A DNA stretch of 44,557 nucleotides from Clostridia bacterium (GCA_017625435.1 JAGAKX010000042.1:1-44557); one strand, 5' to 3'; shown: positions 28,207-36,659, counted from the first letter of the stretch. Program-made: numbers and translations. The notes: generated from the sequence alone by a model not told the origin.

Positions 28207-30480
28207 TCAAAGCTTGTTTCTCTGAATCTTTCCGCTTATGGTCTTGGGAAGAGAATCTCTGAACACAACAATTCTCGGGTACTTGTAGGGAGCTGTGTGT
28301 TCCTTAACGTATTTCTGAATTTCCTTCTTAAGCTCTTCCGTACCCTCGGTGCCCTTTGTAAGAACAATACTTGCCTTTACAACCTGACCGCGAAGCTCGT
28401 CAGGCTCAGCGGAAACACCGCATTCAAGAACATAGGGAAGCTCCATAATAACATTTTCAATCTCGAAGGGTCCGATTCTGTAGCCCGAGGACTTGATAAC
28501 GTCGTCAACTCTGCCCACATACCAGAAGTGTCCGTCCTCGTCCTTCCAGGCAAGGTCGCCCGTGTGGTAATAGCCGTCGCGCCATACCTCATCGGTCTTT
28601 TCCTGCTGATTGTAGTAGCCCAGGAACAGTCCGCAGGGAATCTTATCTGATGTCTTTACAACGATTTCACCGTTTTCACCGAGCTGTGCCGGTGTTCCGT
28701 CCTGCTTTATTATATCAATATCGTACATGGGGTTTGCCTTACCCATTGAACCGGGCTTGGGAGTTGTACCGATAAGGTTTGCAATTGTAAGAGTGGTTTC
28801 TGTCTGTCCGAAGCCTTCCATAAGCTGAAGTCCCGTTGCAGCCTCAAACTGCTTGAACACCTCGGGATTGAGAGCCTCGCCTGCAATTGTTGCGTGGCGT
28901 ATTGAAGACAAATCATACTTTGACAGATCCTGCTTTATTAACATTCTGTACATTGTGGGAGGTGCACAGAAGGTTGTTATATTATATTTTGCGAACATCG
29001 GAAGAATTACCGATGCATCGAAGCGGTCGAAGTCATAAACAAATACCGAGCCCTCGCAGAGCCACTGACCGTATAATTTACCCCAGAGTGCCTTACCCCA
29101 TCCCGTATCGGAAATGGTGAAGTGAAGTCCGTCTCTGCTTACGGAGTGCCAGTATTTTGCAGTAACAAAATGACCGAGCGGATAAGAGAACTTATGAGTT
29201 GCGATTTTGGGATAGCCAGTTGTGCCCGATGTAAAGAACATAAGCATAGGCTCGTCTCCGCAGGCTGTATCCTCTTCACGGCGGAAACGTCTTGAGAAGA
29301 GATGATATTCCTCGTCAAAATTATGCCAGCCCTCACGGGATTCACCAACAACAACCTTTGTGACAAGGGTGGGACACTTGTCTGCACATTCGTCAACGTG
29401 CTCGGGAGTATTATCGTCGGAGGTACAGATAATTGCACTTACCCCTGCCGCATTGAAGCGGTATTCAAAGTCGTGTGCCTGAAGCTGATGTGTTGCAGGG
29501 ATAACTATGGCACCGAGTCTGTGAAGGGCAAGAATGGAGAACCAGAACTGATAGTGGCGTTTGAGAACAAGCATAACTCTGTCGCCCTTCTTTATACCCA
29601 AGGAGCGGAAGTAGTTAGCTGTCTGACAGGAATATTCCTTTATCTGCTGATATGTAAATACTCTCTCCGTCATATCCCGTGCAATATGAATCATTGCGGT
29701 TTTGTCGGGAGATTTCTTTGCAATTTTATCTACTATATCAAAGGCAAAGTTGAATTCGTCGGTATTTTCAAAGCTTATATCGAGAAGCTCGCCGTTTTCA
29801 TTTTCAACGGGCTTTACAAACTTGTGACACACAAGAGATTCCTTGGTGGTCTGCTCCGGAAGAACACGGTGCTTTACTATATCCTCGGGAGTTTCATCCG
29901 ATGCCATAACGAAGGCTAAGAAGGTACAGTCTCTGCCGTCAACGGCAATCATTCCGTGGGGTGTTGAGCTCTTATAATAAATACTGTCTCCCTCGTGAAG
30001 AATTTCCGTATGGTCTCCGACTCTTACCATAAGAGTACCGCTTATAACCATATCAAATTCCTGACCTGCGTGTGTTACGGTGTGAACAGGCTTATTTTCA
30101 AGGTCTGCGGAATACTCGTATCTTACCCAATAGGGGTCTGCAAGCTTATCCTTGAAAAGAGGAGCCAGATTCTGAATTTCAATACCGTTTTCCTTGGCGG
30201 TGGTCTGTCCCTCACCCTTTCGGGTTACTGTATATGAAGTAAGCTTTGCGCTGTGGCCCTCAAGAAGGTCGGTAATACCGATATCAAAGGCAAGAGCGCA
30301 CTTGTGAATAAACGAGAAAGGCAAATCCTCCGCACCCGATTCAAAGGAAGCATACTGCTCGGGTGTAACCTCGGTCTTTTCAGCCATTTCCTCAACCGAA
30401 TAATCACAGATGGAACGCATCTCCTTAATTCGGCGTGCAACCTCAAAAAGCTTATTATCCGTATTTTTTGTCGTCGGCAT
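28207..30480 (-). CDS. XRE-cupin-acyl-CoA synthetase fusion
   Basis: A 757-residue three-part protein. Residues about 9-70 are an XRE helix-turn-helix, 90-180 a cupin ('HTVTHAGQEFDMVISGTLMV', 'LHEGDSIYYKSSTPHG'), and 225-757 an ANL adenylating enzyme with FFTSGTTGYPK (P-loop), GEALNPE, EGFGQTE, YYHTGD, YVGRVDDVIKSSGYRIGP and the catalytic Lys in KTISGKIQR. The ligase part resembles medium/branched-chain acyl-CoA synthetases of the ACSM/Macs group. XRE-cupin pairs usually occur as stand-alone repressors, so here a regulator is joined to an enzyme. It is first in the Ile T-box operon; AAAGGAGG precedes the ATG. Confidence 0.9.
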   Translation of the reverse strand: MPTTKNTDNKLFEVARRIKEMRSICDYSVEEMAEKTEVTPEQYASFESGAEDLPFSFIHKCALAFDIGITDLLEGHSAKLTSYTVTRKGEGQTTAKENGIEIQNLAPLFKDKLADPYWVRYEYSADLENKPVHTVTHAGQEFDMVISGTLMVRVGDHTEILHEGDSIYYKSSTPHGMIAVDGRDCTFLAFVMASDETPEDIVKHRVLPEQTTKESLVCHKFVKPVENENGELLDISFENTDEFNFAFDIVDKIAKKSPDKTAMIHIARDMTERVFTYQQIKEYSCQTANYFRSLGIKKGDRVMLVLKRHYQFWFSILALHRLGAIVIPATHQLQAHDFEYRFNAAGVSAIICTSDDNTPEHVDECADKCPTLVTKVVVGESREGWHNFDEEYHLFSRRFRREEDTACGDEPMLMFFTSGTTGYPKIATHKFSYPLGHFVTAKYWHSVSRDGLHFTISDTGWGKALWGKLYGQWLCEGSVFVYDFDRFDASVILPMFAKYNITTFCAPPTMYRMLIKQDLSKYDLSSIRHATIAGEALNPEVFKQFEAATGLQLMEGFGQTETTLTIANLIGTTPKPGSMGKANPMYDIDIIKQDGTPAQLGENGEIVVKTSDKIPCGLFLGYYNQQEKTDEVWRDGYYHTGDLAWKDEDGHFWYVGRVDDVIKSSGYRIGPFEIENVIMELPYVLECGVSAEPDELRGQVVKASIVLTKGTEGTEELKKEIQKYVKEHTAPYKYPRIVVFRDSLPKTISGKIQRNKL

Positions 30481-30503
30481 AGAAAAAAACCTCCTTTATA
30501 TAA

Positions 30504-30770
30504 TAAAAAAATAATCCGTCCCAAAGAAAAAACTTTGAGACGGAAAAAACTTTTTTCCGCGGTACCACTCAAATTGCAGAAACCTGTATTTCTGCCGCTT
30601 TAGAGTCCGACAACTCCTTTGCACTGACGGGGCATACCCGGGAAACACTACTGCTGTTTCGCATTTCCGGCTCGGAAGCGATAGCCTCTTGAAGAAATCG
30701 TCCTACGGCTTGCACCTACCGCCGTTTCTCTGTACTCGGATTACCTTCAGGCCTCTTCGTCACAGCCATT
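30504..30770 (-). promoter_or_regulatory. T-box leader, specifier read as AUC (Ile)
   Basis: The antiterminator holds the T-box GAGTGGTACCGCGG, followed by a terminator CCGTCTCAAAG/CTTTGGGACGG and a T run. Stem I has a GTGA kink-turn, an apical part with CAGAGA and GGTAGGTGCAAGCC, and by hand-folding a specifier loop T-AUC-G between the AGGC and CTTC helix strands. AUC followed by a purine fits tRNA-Ile; UAU (Tyr) in the same loop is the alternative. Uncharged tRNA would permit read-through into the ligase-VOR operon. Confidence 0.9.
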
Positions 30771-30776
30771 GAATGA

Positions 30777-30805
30777 ATAATATCACAAGAATATATATTT
30801 GTCAA
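30777..30805 (-). promoter_or_regulatory. Promoter of the Ile T-box operon
   Basis: TTGACA (30800-30805), 17 nt, TATTAT (30777-30782), directly upstream of the T-box leader. Confidence 0.8.
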
Positions 30806-30861
30806 CAGAACAAAAATAATAGAATACATTAATTAAATTAATTAGGCTGACAACGGAAGCC

Positions 30862-33360
30862 TTAAGCGGTAACTATGGAATCCGCCTTCTGAAGACCGAA
30901 TTTCTTAACGGCATCCTCACGCATTTTGTACTTGAGTATCTTTCCTGCGGCGTTCATGGGGAATTCCGTTACGAAATCAATGTACTTCGGCACCTTGTGC
31001 TTTGCCATGTGGTCAAGAACATACTGCTTCATTTCCTGAACGGTCATTTCTTCACCCTCTTTAAGGATAATGCAAGCCATAATTTCCTCACCCATAGCCT
31101 CGTCCGGCACACCTATAACCTGCACGTCGCTGACCTTGGGATGGGTATAAATGAACTCCTCAATTTCCTTGGGGTAGATGTTTTCGCCGCCTCTTATAAT
31201 CATATCCTTGAGTCTGCCGGTGATTCTGAAGTTGCCTTCGGGAGTACGGCAGGCAAGGTCGCCCGTATGAAGCCAGCCGTCCTTATCTATAGCGGAAGCG
31301 GTAGCCTTGGGCATCTTGTAGTAGCCCTTCATTATATTGTAGCCTCGTGCTACGAATTCACCCGTCACATTGTCGGGACAGTCCTCACCGGTTTCGGGAT
31401 TTACGATTTTACACTCAATTTCGGGCAAAGCTCTGCCGACTGTTGAAACTCTCACCTCAAGGGGATCGTCCGTTGAGCTCATTGTACAGCCGGGGGACGA
31501 CTCTGTCTGACCGTAAACAATGGTGATTTCCTTCATATTCATCTTGTCTACAACGTCCTGCATAACGCTTATGGGACAGGGTGAGCCTGCCATAATACCC
31601 GTTCGCATATAGGAAAAATCGGTTTTTTCGAAATCATCGTGGCCGAGAAGGGCTATAAACATTGTAGGAACACCGTGAAAAGCGGTGATTTTTTCATTAT
31701 TAATACAAGCAAGAGCCGGCTTCGGTGAAAAGTACGGAAGAGGCATAATTGATGCACCGTGTGTCATTGATGCCGTCATTGCAAGCACCATTCCGAAGCA
31801 ATGAAACATTGGCACCTGAATCATCATACGGTCAGCCGTGGATAAGTCCATTCTGTCGCCTATGCACTTGCCGTTATTTACAACATTGTGGTGGGTAAGC
31901 ATAACACCCTTGGGGAAGCCCGTTGTACCCGAGGTATACTGCATATTGCATACGTCGTCCTTATCAACCTGAGAGGCGTAGCGGTAAACCTCCTCCACGG
32001 GCACGGACTTTCCTCTTTCTACAGCCTCGTCCCATGTCATAGCACCCTCCATTGAGAAGCCGCAGGTGATAACGTTTCTTAAGAAAGGCAGTCTCTTTGA
32101 ATGAAGGGATTTGCCGGGCACGGTATTTTTAAGCTCGGGACAAAGCTCCTTTATGATTTCCTTATAATTTGAATCCCTGTAGGAGTCAATCATAATAAGA
32201 GTATGTGTATCGGACTGTCTGAAAAGGTACTCTGCCTCGTGAATTTTATAAGCGGTATTTACGGTTACAAGCACCGCACCGATTTTGGTCGTTGCCCAGA
32301 AGGCAATATACCATTGAGGGATATTTGTAGCCCATACGGCAACGTGGGTGCCGGGACGGACACCGAGAGCAATAAGGCTTCTTGCAAAAGTGTCAACATC
32401 ATCACGGAACTGTCTGTAGGTTCTCGTATAGTCAAGTGTGGTATATTTGAAGGCTATCTGATCTGGGAAGGCTTCACACTGTGCGTCAAGCACCTGGGGG
32501 AAGGTCATATCTATAAGCTGTTCCTTCTTCCAGATGAATCTGCCGTCACCCGCTTTGTTTCTGTAAAGATGCTTTTTATTCTTACGGGGGTTGCCGTAGG
32601 AGGATATATGGGATTCAAAGAAGGTAAGAATCACTTCGTAATCGTCAATTTCGGGAAGCCATTCGGTATTCCACTCAAGGCTTATGAATCCGCCGAAGTT
32701 AACGCTTCTGAGAGCATTTATCATATCGGCAACGGGAAGAATACCCTCACCTAAAAGAACGGGATTTCCCTTTTCGTCACCGTCGCAGAGCTTAACGCTT
32801 TTTACGTAAGCACCGAGATTTTTGATAGTGGTCTCAGCGTCCTCATTTCCTTTGAAATATGTTGCAAACATATTCCAGCAGGCTGCAATACTGCCCGTTG
32901 CAAAGCGGTCAAGAAATTCGCAGAGTACTGCGGAATTACTGTAAATACCGTCTGTCTCAACGAGAATCACTATCCCCTTTTCCTTAGCAAGGGGCTTTAT
33001 TTCGGACAGAAACCTTTCCGCGGTATCGCTGTCAATACCGGCATAGACCTTGACGTAATCAACACCCGTTTCGGCGGCTGTTTTTATAATTATTTCTGCC
33101 TTTCCGATATTTTCACGGAAATTTTCATTGTCGGAGATATCAAAAGGAAGGCAAAGCTGGGAAATGTTCATTCCCGTATGAAGAAGCTTTCTCTTTGTGG
33201 AAAGAGTGCCTGCCCCCGTAAAGGAGGGCTTTTCACCCCCGAAGCAGGGGTCAAATATATCATATACTTCAACTGCCCCGAATTTCTGCTCCTTTGCTAA
33301 GGAAAGATATTCGGAAAGGCTCATTGAAGGCATATATCTGGTGGAAAAAGACAGTTTCAT
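30862..33360 (-). CDS. TIM-barrel (sugar isomerase/AP-endonuclease-2-like)-acyl-CoA synthetase fusion
   Basis: An 832-residue fusion. Residues 1-270 are a xylose-isomerase-like TIM barrel in which Glu in 'VETDG' and 'SLEWN' remain, but the usual His ligands of 'DxxH' and 'HxKD' are replaced ('CWNMFAT', 'VKLCDG'). Residues about 290-832 are an AMP-forming acyl-CoA synthetase with MQYTSGTTGFPKGV, YGQTESSP, WLHTGD, GRLKDMIIRGGENIYP and the C-terminal Lys in NAAGKILKYK. The ligase is of the broad fatty-acyl-CoA type and differs from the fusion ligase in the neighbouring operon. Its ATG overlaps the leuA-like stop (TAATG), placing it under the Leu T-box. Isovalerate is a suggested but unproven substrate. 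Confidence 0.85.
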   Translation of the reverse strand: MKLSFSTRYMPSMSLSEYLSLAKEQKFGAVEVYDIFDPCFGGEKPSFTGAGTLSTKRKLLHTGMNISQLCLPFDISDNENFRENIGKAEIIIKTAAETGVDYVKVYAGIDSDTAERFLSEIKPLAKEKGIVILVETDGIYSNSAVLCEFLDRFATGSIAACWNMFATYFKGNEDAETTIKNLGAYVKSVKLCDGDEKGNPVLLGEGILPVADMINALRSVNFGGFISLEWNTEWLPEIDDYEVILTFFESHISSYGNPRKNKKHLYRNKAGDGRFIWKKEQLIDMTFPQVLDAQCEAFPDQIAFKYTTLDYTRTYRQFRDDVDTFARSLIALGVRPGTHVAVWATNIPQWYIAFWATTKIGAVLVTVNTAYKIHEAEYLFRQSDTHTLIMIDSYRDSNYKEIIKELCPELKNTVPGKSLHSKRLPFLRNVITCGFSMEGAMTWDEAVERGKSVPVEEVYRYASQVDKDDVCNMQYTSGTTGFPKGVMLTHHNVVNNGKCIGDRMDLSTADRMMIQVPMFHCFGMVLAMTASMTHGASIMPLPYFSPKPALACINNEKITAFHGVPTMFIALLGHDDFEKTDFSYMRTGIMAGSPCPISVMQDVVDKMNMKEITIVYGQTESSPGCTMSSTDDPLEVRVSTVGRALPEIECKIVNPETGEDCPDNVTGEFVARGYNIMKGYYKMPKATASAIDKDGWLHTGDLACRTPEGNFRITGRLKDMIIRGGENIYPKEIEEFIYTHPKVSDVQVIGVPDEAMGEEIMACIILKEGEEMTVQEMKQYVLDHMAKHKVPKYIDFVTEFPMNAAGKILKYKMREDAVKKFGLQKADSIVTA

Positions 33361-34760
33361 TATCTGTTCTCCTCAAAGGCGATTTTATTAAGAGCATTAA
33401 GATATGCCTTGATGCTGGCACCGATAATGTCGGTGGAAATTCCGCTGCCGGAATAGAGCTTTCCGGAATCGGAGCGGAGCTTTACAAGTGCCTGACCCAT
33501 AGCCTCTCTGCCCTCGGTCACGGACTGAAGACGGAAGTCGTCAAGCTCAAAGTGATGTCCCACAACCTGCTCAATGGCAAGAAATGCAGCATCAATGGGA
33601 CCGTCACCCACATAAACACCTCGAAGCTCTCTGCCGTCCTTTTCAATGCAGAGATTTGCGGTTGCGGTAATAACATTACCCGAGTTTATAACATAGCTTA
33701 CAAGACGGTAGGTTGAGGGAACCTGAATTGCAACGGAAGCAATAATAGCCTCAAGCTCTCTGACACCGATAGTTTCCTTCGCCTCTGCAAGCTTACCCAC
33801 TTCCTCAAACACACGGGACATATCCTCGGGACTTAAATCATAGCCCGTTTTTCTCACGGCTGCGGCTACGGTCTGATAGTCGTCATCCTTATGAAGCTCA
33901 ACATTTTCGTCATTTTCCGAGTTAAAGCCGTAGGGAGTATGCTTCTGATTGCCCGCAGCTGTAATTTCGGTGATTTTCTCACATACATTCTGCAGCTTTA
34001 CCTTGTTTATTCCGCACTTTACTCCAAGCTTTTCACCCTTGACGGAAAGATAAGCCGAAATATCGCAGATATTGGCATAAGCACTTCCCGATACGGTGGT
34101 TTTTATACCGTGTGCACCGTTTTTGAGAGCGGCGGCAACTGAAGCCGTTGACATATTTATGCTGTCGCAGACATCAACATAAACCTCAGTATTCTCAAGA
34201 GAGCAGTTCCCGAAAACAGCACTTACGAACTCGCCGAACTCCTCGTCATCCGTAACACCTGCATCCTCTGAAAGAGTCACAGCCGAAGCTCCGCCTGCAA
34301 CAGCGCAGTTAATTGCCTTATAGAGGAATTCCTTTTCCGCACGGGTTGCATCAAGAGCTGTAAAGCACACATCATCCGTAAGGGCTTTTGCGTGTGTCAC
34401 AAGCTCCTCAATGCGAAGAAGCATCTTATCGGGCTTTAATGCACACATATACTCCATCTGTGCGGGAGATACGGGAAGCGCAATATTGATAACGGGGTGC
34501 TTTGCATCCTTTATGCAGGAAAAGGCAGTCTCAAGGGACTCCTTGGTAAAGCCTGCAGTTACGGAAAGTGCACTCTTTTCAACTACACTTCCGATATTCT
34601 TAATAAGAAGAACATCTGCCTTTTCACTTTTTATGGGGGGAAGCTCAATGACATCCGCCCCTAATTTGTCAAGCTGCTTTGCAATTTCCGTTTTTTCACG
34701 GAAGCTCAGTTCTCCCGTAAGACAGGAAAAGGTTTTATCTGTAATCTTGATGTTTCTCAT
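33360..34760 (-). CDS. LeuA-like protein with degenerate catalytic site and intact regulatory domain
   Basis: A 466-residue relative of 2-isopropylmalate synthase. The C-terminal LeuA regulatory (dimerisation) domain, about residues 345-466, is well kept: GVYVGDGPIDAAFLAI, LQSVTEGREAMG, YSGSGISTDIIGASIKAYLNAL. In the TIM barrel, the usual LRDGEQ is ITDKTF (Arg lost, Asp8 kept), the metal-binding HCHND is DVCDS (residues 196-200), and the GxGERAGN loop is missing (SGSAYANICD). It is therefore unlikely to catalyse the canonical condensation, though an altered reaction is possible. It is first in the Leu T-box operon, overlapping the next gene. A leucine-sensing or scaffold role is a guess from the retained domain. 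Confidence 0.82.
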   Translation of the reverse strand: MRNIKITDKTFSCLTGELSFREKTEIAKQLDKLGADVIELPPIKSEKADVLLIKNIGSVVEKSALSVTAGFTKESLETAFSCIKDAKHPVINIALPVSPAQMEYMCALKPDKMLLRIEELVTHAKALTDDVCFTALDATRAEKEFLYKAINCAVAGGASAVTLSEDAGVTDDEEFGEFVSAVFGNCSLENTEVYVDVCDSINMSTASVAAALKNGAHGIKTTVSGSAYANICDISAYLSVKGEKLGVKCGINKVKLQNVCEKITEITAAGNQKHTPYGFNSENDENVELHKDDDYQTVAAAVRKTGYDLSPEDMSRVFEEVGKLAEAKETIGVRELEAIIASVAIQVPSTYRLVSYVINSGNVITATANLCIEKDGRELRGVYVGDGPIDAAFLAIEQVVGHHFELDDFRLQSVTEGREAMGQALVKLRSDSGKLYSGSGISTDIIGASIKAYLNALNKIAFEENR

Positions 34761-34776
34761 TTCTGACTCCTTAACA

Positions 34777-35042
34777 CAAAAAAATAAGCCCCTGAAAATA
34801 TAATTTCAGGGACGATAAATATACTTTACCGCGGTACCACCCGTGATTGCTGATATACAGCCGCTTTTTAAGGCTCCTTCAAGCCCTCGGTCTTGGTAAC
34901 GGGACCCTCCGCAATTCCCTACTGCATTTTTCAGAAACCGTGCTCCGATACGAGACAGACTGAAAATTCCGTTACCGCCTCGCACCTGACAGCGGCTCTC
35001 TGAGAACACTCCTTAACAGTCTTAATATCATCACTGCATTTA
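34777..35042 (-). promoter_or_regulatory. T-box leader, specifier read as CUC (Leu)
   Basis: The T-box GGGTGGTACCGCGG is followed by a terminator CCCTGAAA/TTTCAGGGG with a T run. Stem I folds by hand with a GTGA kink-turn, GATA/TATC lower helix and GACTG/CAGTC upper helix, leaving the 3' loop TGU-CUC-G. CUC followed by G at the same place as AUC-G in the other leader points to tRNA-Leu. It controls the leuA-like gene and the ligase fusion. Confidence 0.9.
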
Positions 35043-35055
35043 AGTTATTGACTGA

Positions 35056-35084
35056 ATTGTACTAAAAGAAGCCCTATAAGTCAA
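35056..35084 (-). promoter_or_regulatory. Promoter of the Leu T-box operon
   Basis: TTGACT (35079-35084), 17 nt, TACAAT (35056-35061), just upstream of the T-box leader. Confidence 0.75.
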
Positions 35085-35105
35085 GGTTTTTCACAAAAAG
35101 AAATA

Positions 35106-35150
35106 ATGAAAGAAAACAAAGGAACCGATTAATAAAAATAATCGGTTTCC
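35106..35150 (-). terminator. Terminator of the FTR-thioredoxin-GH43 operon
   Basis: GGAAACCGATTA and TAATCGGTTCC pair on the minus strand and are followed by TTTGTTTTCTTT. It lies about 20 bp past the GH43-like stop. Confidence 0.7.
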
Positions 35151-35171
35151 TGTTTTTGATATATTTTTCTG

Positions 35172-36104
35172 TTAATTACCGTAATGCTCTTTAAGACGGC
35201 GGTATTCTTCATCGGTTATTTCAATAAATCTTCCGTGCTTAAAGCCGTAGGGGAAGGAAAATTCGCTGTCGGCTCTTCTGAACGCCGCATCCCCGGGGCA
35301 CTTTGAAACAAAGGGAACATATCCCATCTGCTCCTTGGGACAGCCGAAGAAATCAAGCATAAGACACCATCTGCCGTCGGGAAGCGTATAGCTTGTAGCT
35401 CCCTCATAGGAGCCGCCGTTGGTGTAGTATCTTACAAGAGCGTCAAAGCTGTCGTCGTGGACATAAGGCCCCATAAGATTACGGGAAGTTTCGTGCATAT
35501 TTCCCGAGGGATTATTGCTGTTTTTATAGAAAAAGTGCCAGATATCTCCGTGCTTCATAATGTGGGAATCAAGAATCTCCGTTTCTCTGTCAAAAAACAT
35601 TTCGGGGTATGTAAAGGTCTTAAAATCCCGTGTCTTGCAGCAGTAAATTGACATGTGCTCAAAATCAGTTTCCCTGACGGTTGAGCCCCAATGAATAAGG
35701 TATTCTCCGTTTTTATCATCGTAGGTGATTTCGGGAGCCCAAAGACAGCCGAAATCGTCCCTTCCGAAATAAAGAAGCTCCTGCTCCGAAAAATTTATAA
35801 GGTCATCGCTTTCCCAGTATGACAGACACTTACTGCCGTTGTGGTTGATATCCTTCCAGTCAATATTGTGGTTTTCGTCCATTCTTTTCACAACACAAAG
35901 GTCCGTTGCAAGAATGGAGAACCTTCCGTCCGCACGTCTTATAATTTCAATATCACGGACTCCTCCCGTCCCCTTTTCGCTGAAAAGAACAGGCTTTCCG
36001 CCGTTCAATTGCTCCCAGTTAAAGCCGTCCTCTGATACCGCAAAATGCACCTGCTCACCGTCAACAGTCAGCTTTTCACGGAAATGAACACTTAAATAAG
36101 GCAT
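35172..36104 (-). CDS. GH43-like beta-propeller glycosidase family protein
   Basis: A 310-residue five-bladed propeller protein resembling intracellular GH43/GH117-like proteins found in gut Clostridia. Seen motifs: 'GGVRDIEIIRRADGRFSILATDL', 'LSYWESDDLINFSEQELL' (quoted in part), 'LWAPEITYDDKNGEYLIHWGS', and 'ILDSHIMKHGDIWHFFYK', where Asp and Glu residues (for example in APEI and LDSH) sit in the positions used for catalysis in GH43. No signal peptide is present. It would act on arabinose- or xylose-containing oligosaccharides if active, but the substrate cannot be read from sequence. It lies 19 nt after thioredoxin in the same operon, an unusual partner. Confidence 0.75.
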   Translation of the reverse strand: MPYLSVHFREKLTVDGEQVHFAVSEDGFNWEQLNGGKPVLFSEKGTGGVRDIEIIRRADGRFSILATDLCVVKRMDENHNIDWKDINHNGSKCLSYWESDDLINFSEQELLYFGRDDFGCLWAPEITYDDKNGEYLIHWGSTVRETDFEHMSIYCCKTRDFKTFTYPEMFFDRETEILDSHIMKHGDIWHFFYKNSNNPSGNMHETSRNLMGPYVHDDSFDALVRYYTNGGSYEGATSYTLPDGRWCLMLDFFGCPKEQMGYVPFVSKCPGDAAFRRADSEFSFPYGFKHGRFIEITDEEYRRLKEHYGN

Positions 36105-36123
36105 AGCTTTTCTCCTTATTCTG

Positions 36124-36435
36124 TTATTTTACTGCCCAGGCTTCCAGCATTTCGGCACCTGCATAGCCGACGCTTCTGTCTGCCTCTTTTCCGCCCTTGA
36201 ATTTAATGAGAGTGGGAATGGAAACAATGCCGTATGCTGCCGCAATTGCAGGCTCATCGTCTACATTTACCTTACAGAAGGTGATTTCGGGATGCTTTTC
36301 GCTGAGCTCTGCCACAAGAGGTGCTATCATCATACAGGGACCGCACCACTCAGCCCAGAAATCGAGAATAACCGTACCCTTGTTTTCGGATACTATTTCC
36401 TTGAAATTACTGTGATCTACCTTTATAACTGCCAT
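36124..36435 (-). CDS. trxA: Thioredoxin
   Basis: A 103-residue thioredoxin with the redox motif WCGPC (Cys31 and Cys34), the preceding 'ILDFWAEW' strand, the cis-Pro loop 'IVSIPTLIKFKGG' and normal length. It reduces disulfides in cytoplasmic proteins. The gene directly follows the ferredoxin:thioredoxin reductase-like gene, which suggests it is reduced by ferredoxin-derived electrons in place of NADPH. Confidence 0.96.
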   Translation of the reverse strand: MAVIKVDHSNFKEIVSENKGTVILDFWAEWCGPCMMIAPLVAELSEKHPEITFCKVNVDDEPAIAAAYGIVSIPTLIKFKGGKEADRSVGYAGAEMLEAWAVK

Positions 36436-36458
36436 AAATTTTCCTCCTTTTTTTGTAA

Positions 36459-36659
36459 TCAGTCTTTTGTTTTATAGTAAAGCATACAGTGACAGAAGCC
36501 CTCGAATTCGGGGTCTGCAATCTGTCTGCGGAATTCCTCGCAGATGCACTTGTTTTCCTCTGTCTTTGCCATTCTGCAGGGACAGTAACCGTCCTTTTTC
36601 TTTAAGCCTTCTTTTATGCGGGCAACAACCTCTTTATCGGGATTAAGTCTTACCGCCAT
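36459..36659 (-). CDS. Ferredoxin:thioredoxin reductase catalytic-chain-like protein
   Basis: A 66-residue protein with three CxC motifs, CPC (26, 28), CIC (38, 40) and CHC (56, 58), matching the catalytic beta chain of ferredoxin:thioredoxin reductase, in which four Cys hold a [4Fe-4S] cluster and two form the active disulfide. It is shorter than plant and cyanobacterial chains (about 110 residues), and no variable alpha chain is visible, as is common in anaerobes. It is the first gene of the operon with thioredoxin; GGAGGCGG precedes the ATG. Confidence 0.88.
   Translation of the reverse strand: MAVRLNPDKEVVARIKEGLKKKDGYCPCRMAKTEENKCICEEFRRQIADPEFEGFCHCMLYYKTKD

Noticed and set aside
24955..30480. 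Reading the VOR operon as amino acid breakdown (oxidative) only
   Set aside because: A T-box raises expression when the amino acid is scarce, which argues against a primarily catabolic role. The enzyme itself is reversible, so it is not excluded.
30504..30770. Tyr (UAU) as the specifier of the first T-box
   Set aside because: UAU is in the loop but is followed by C. AUC is followed by a purine and lies at the same offset from the lower helix as CUC in the second leader. Kept as an alternative only.
33360..34760. Calling this gene leuA (2-isopropylmalate synthase)
   Set aside because: The LeuA regulatory domain is clear, but all three catalytic signatures are replaced, so the enzyme name would be misleading.
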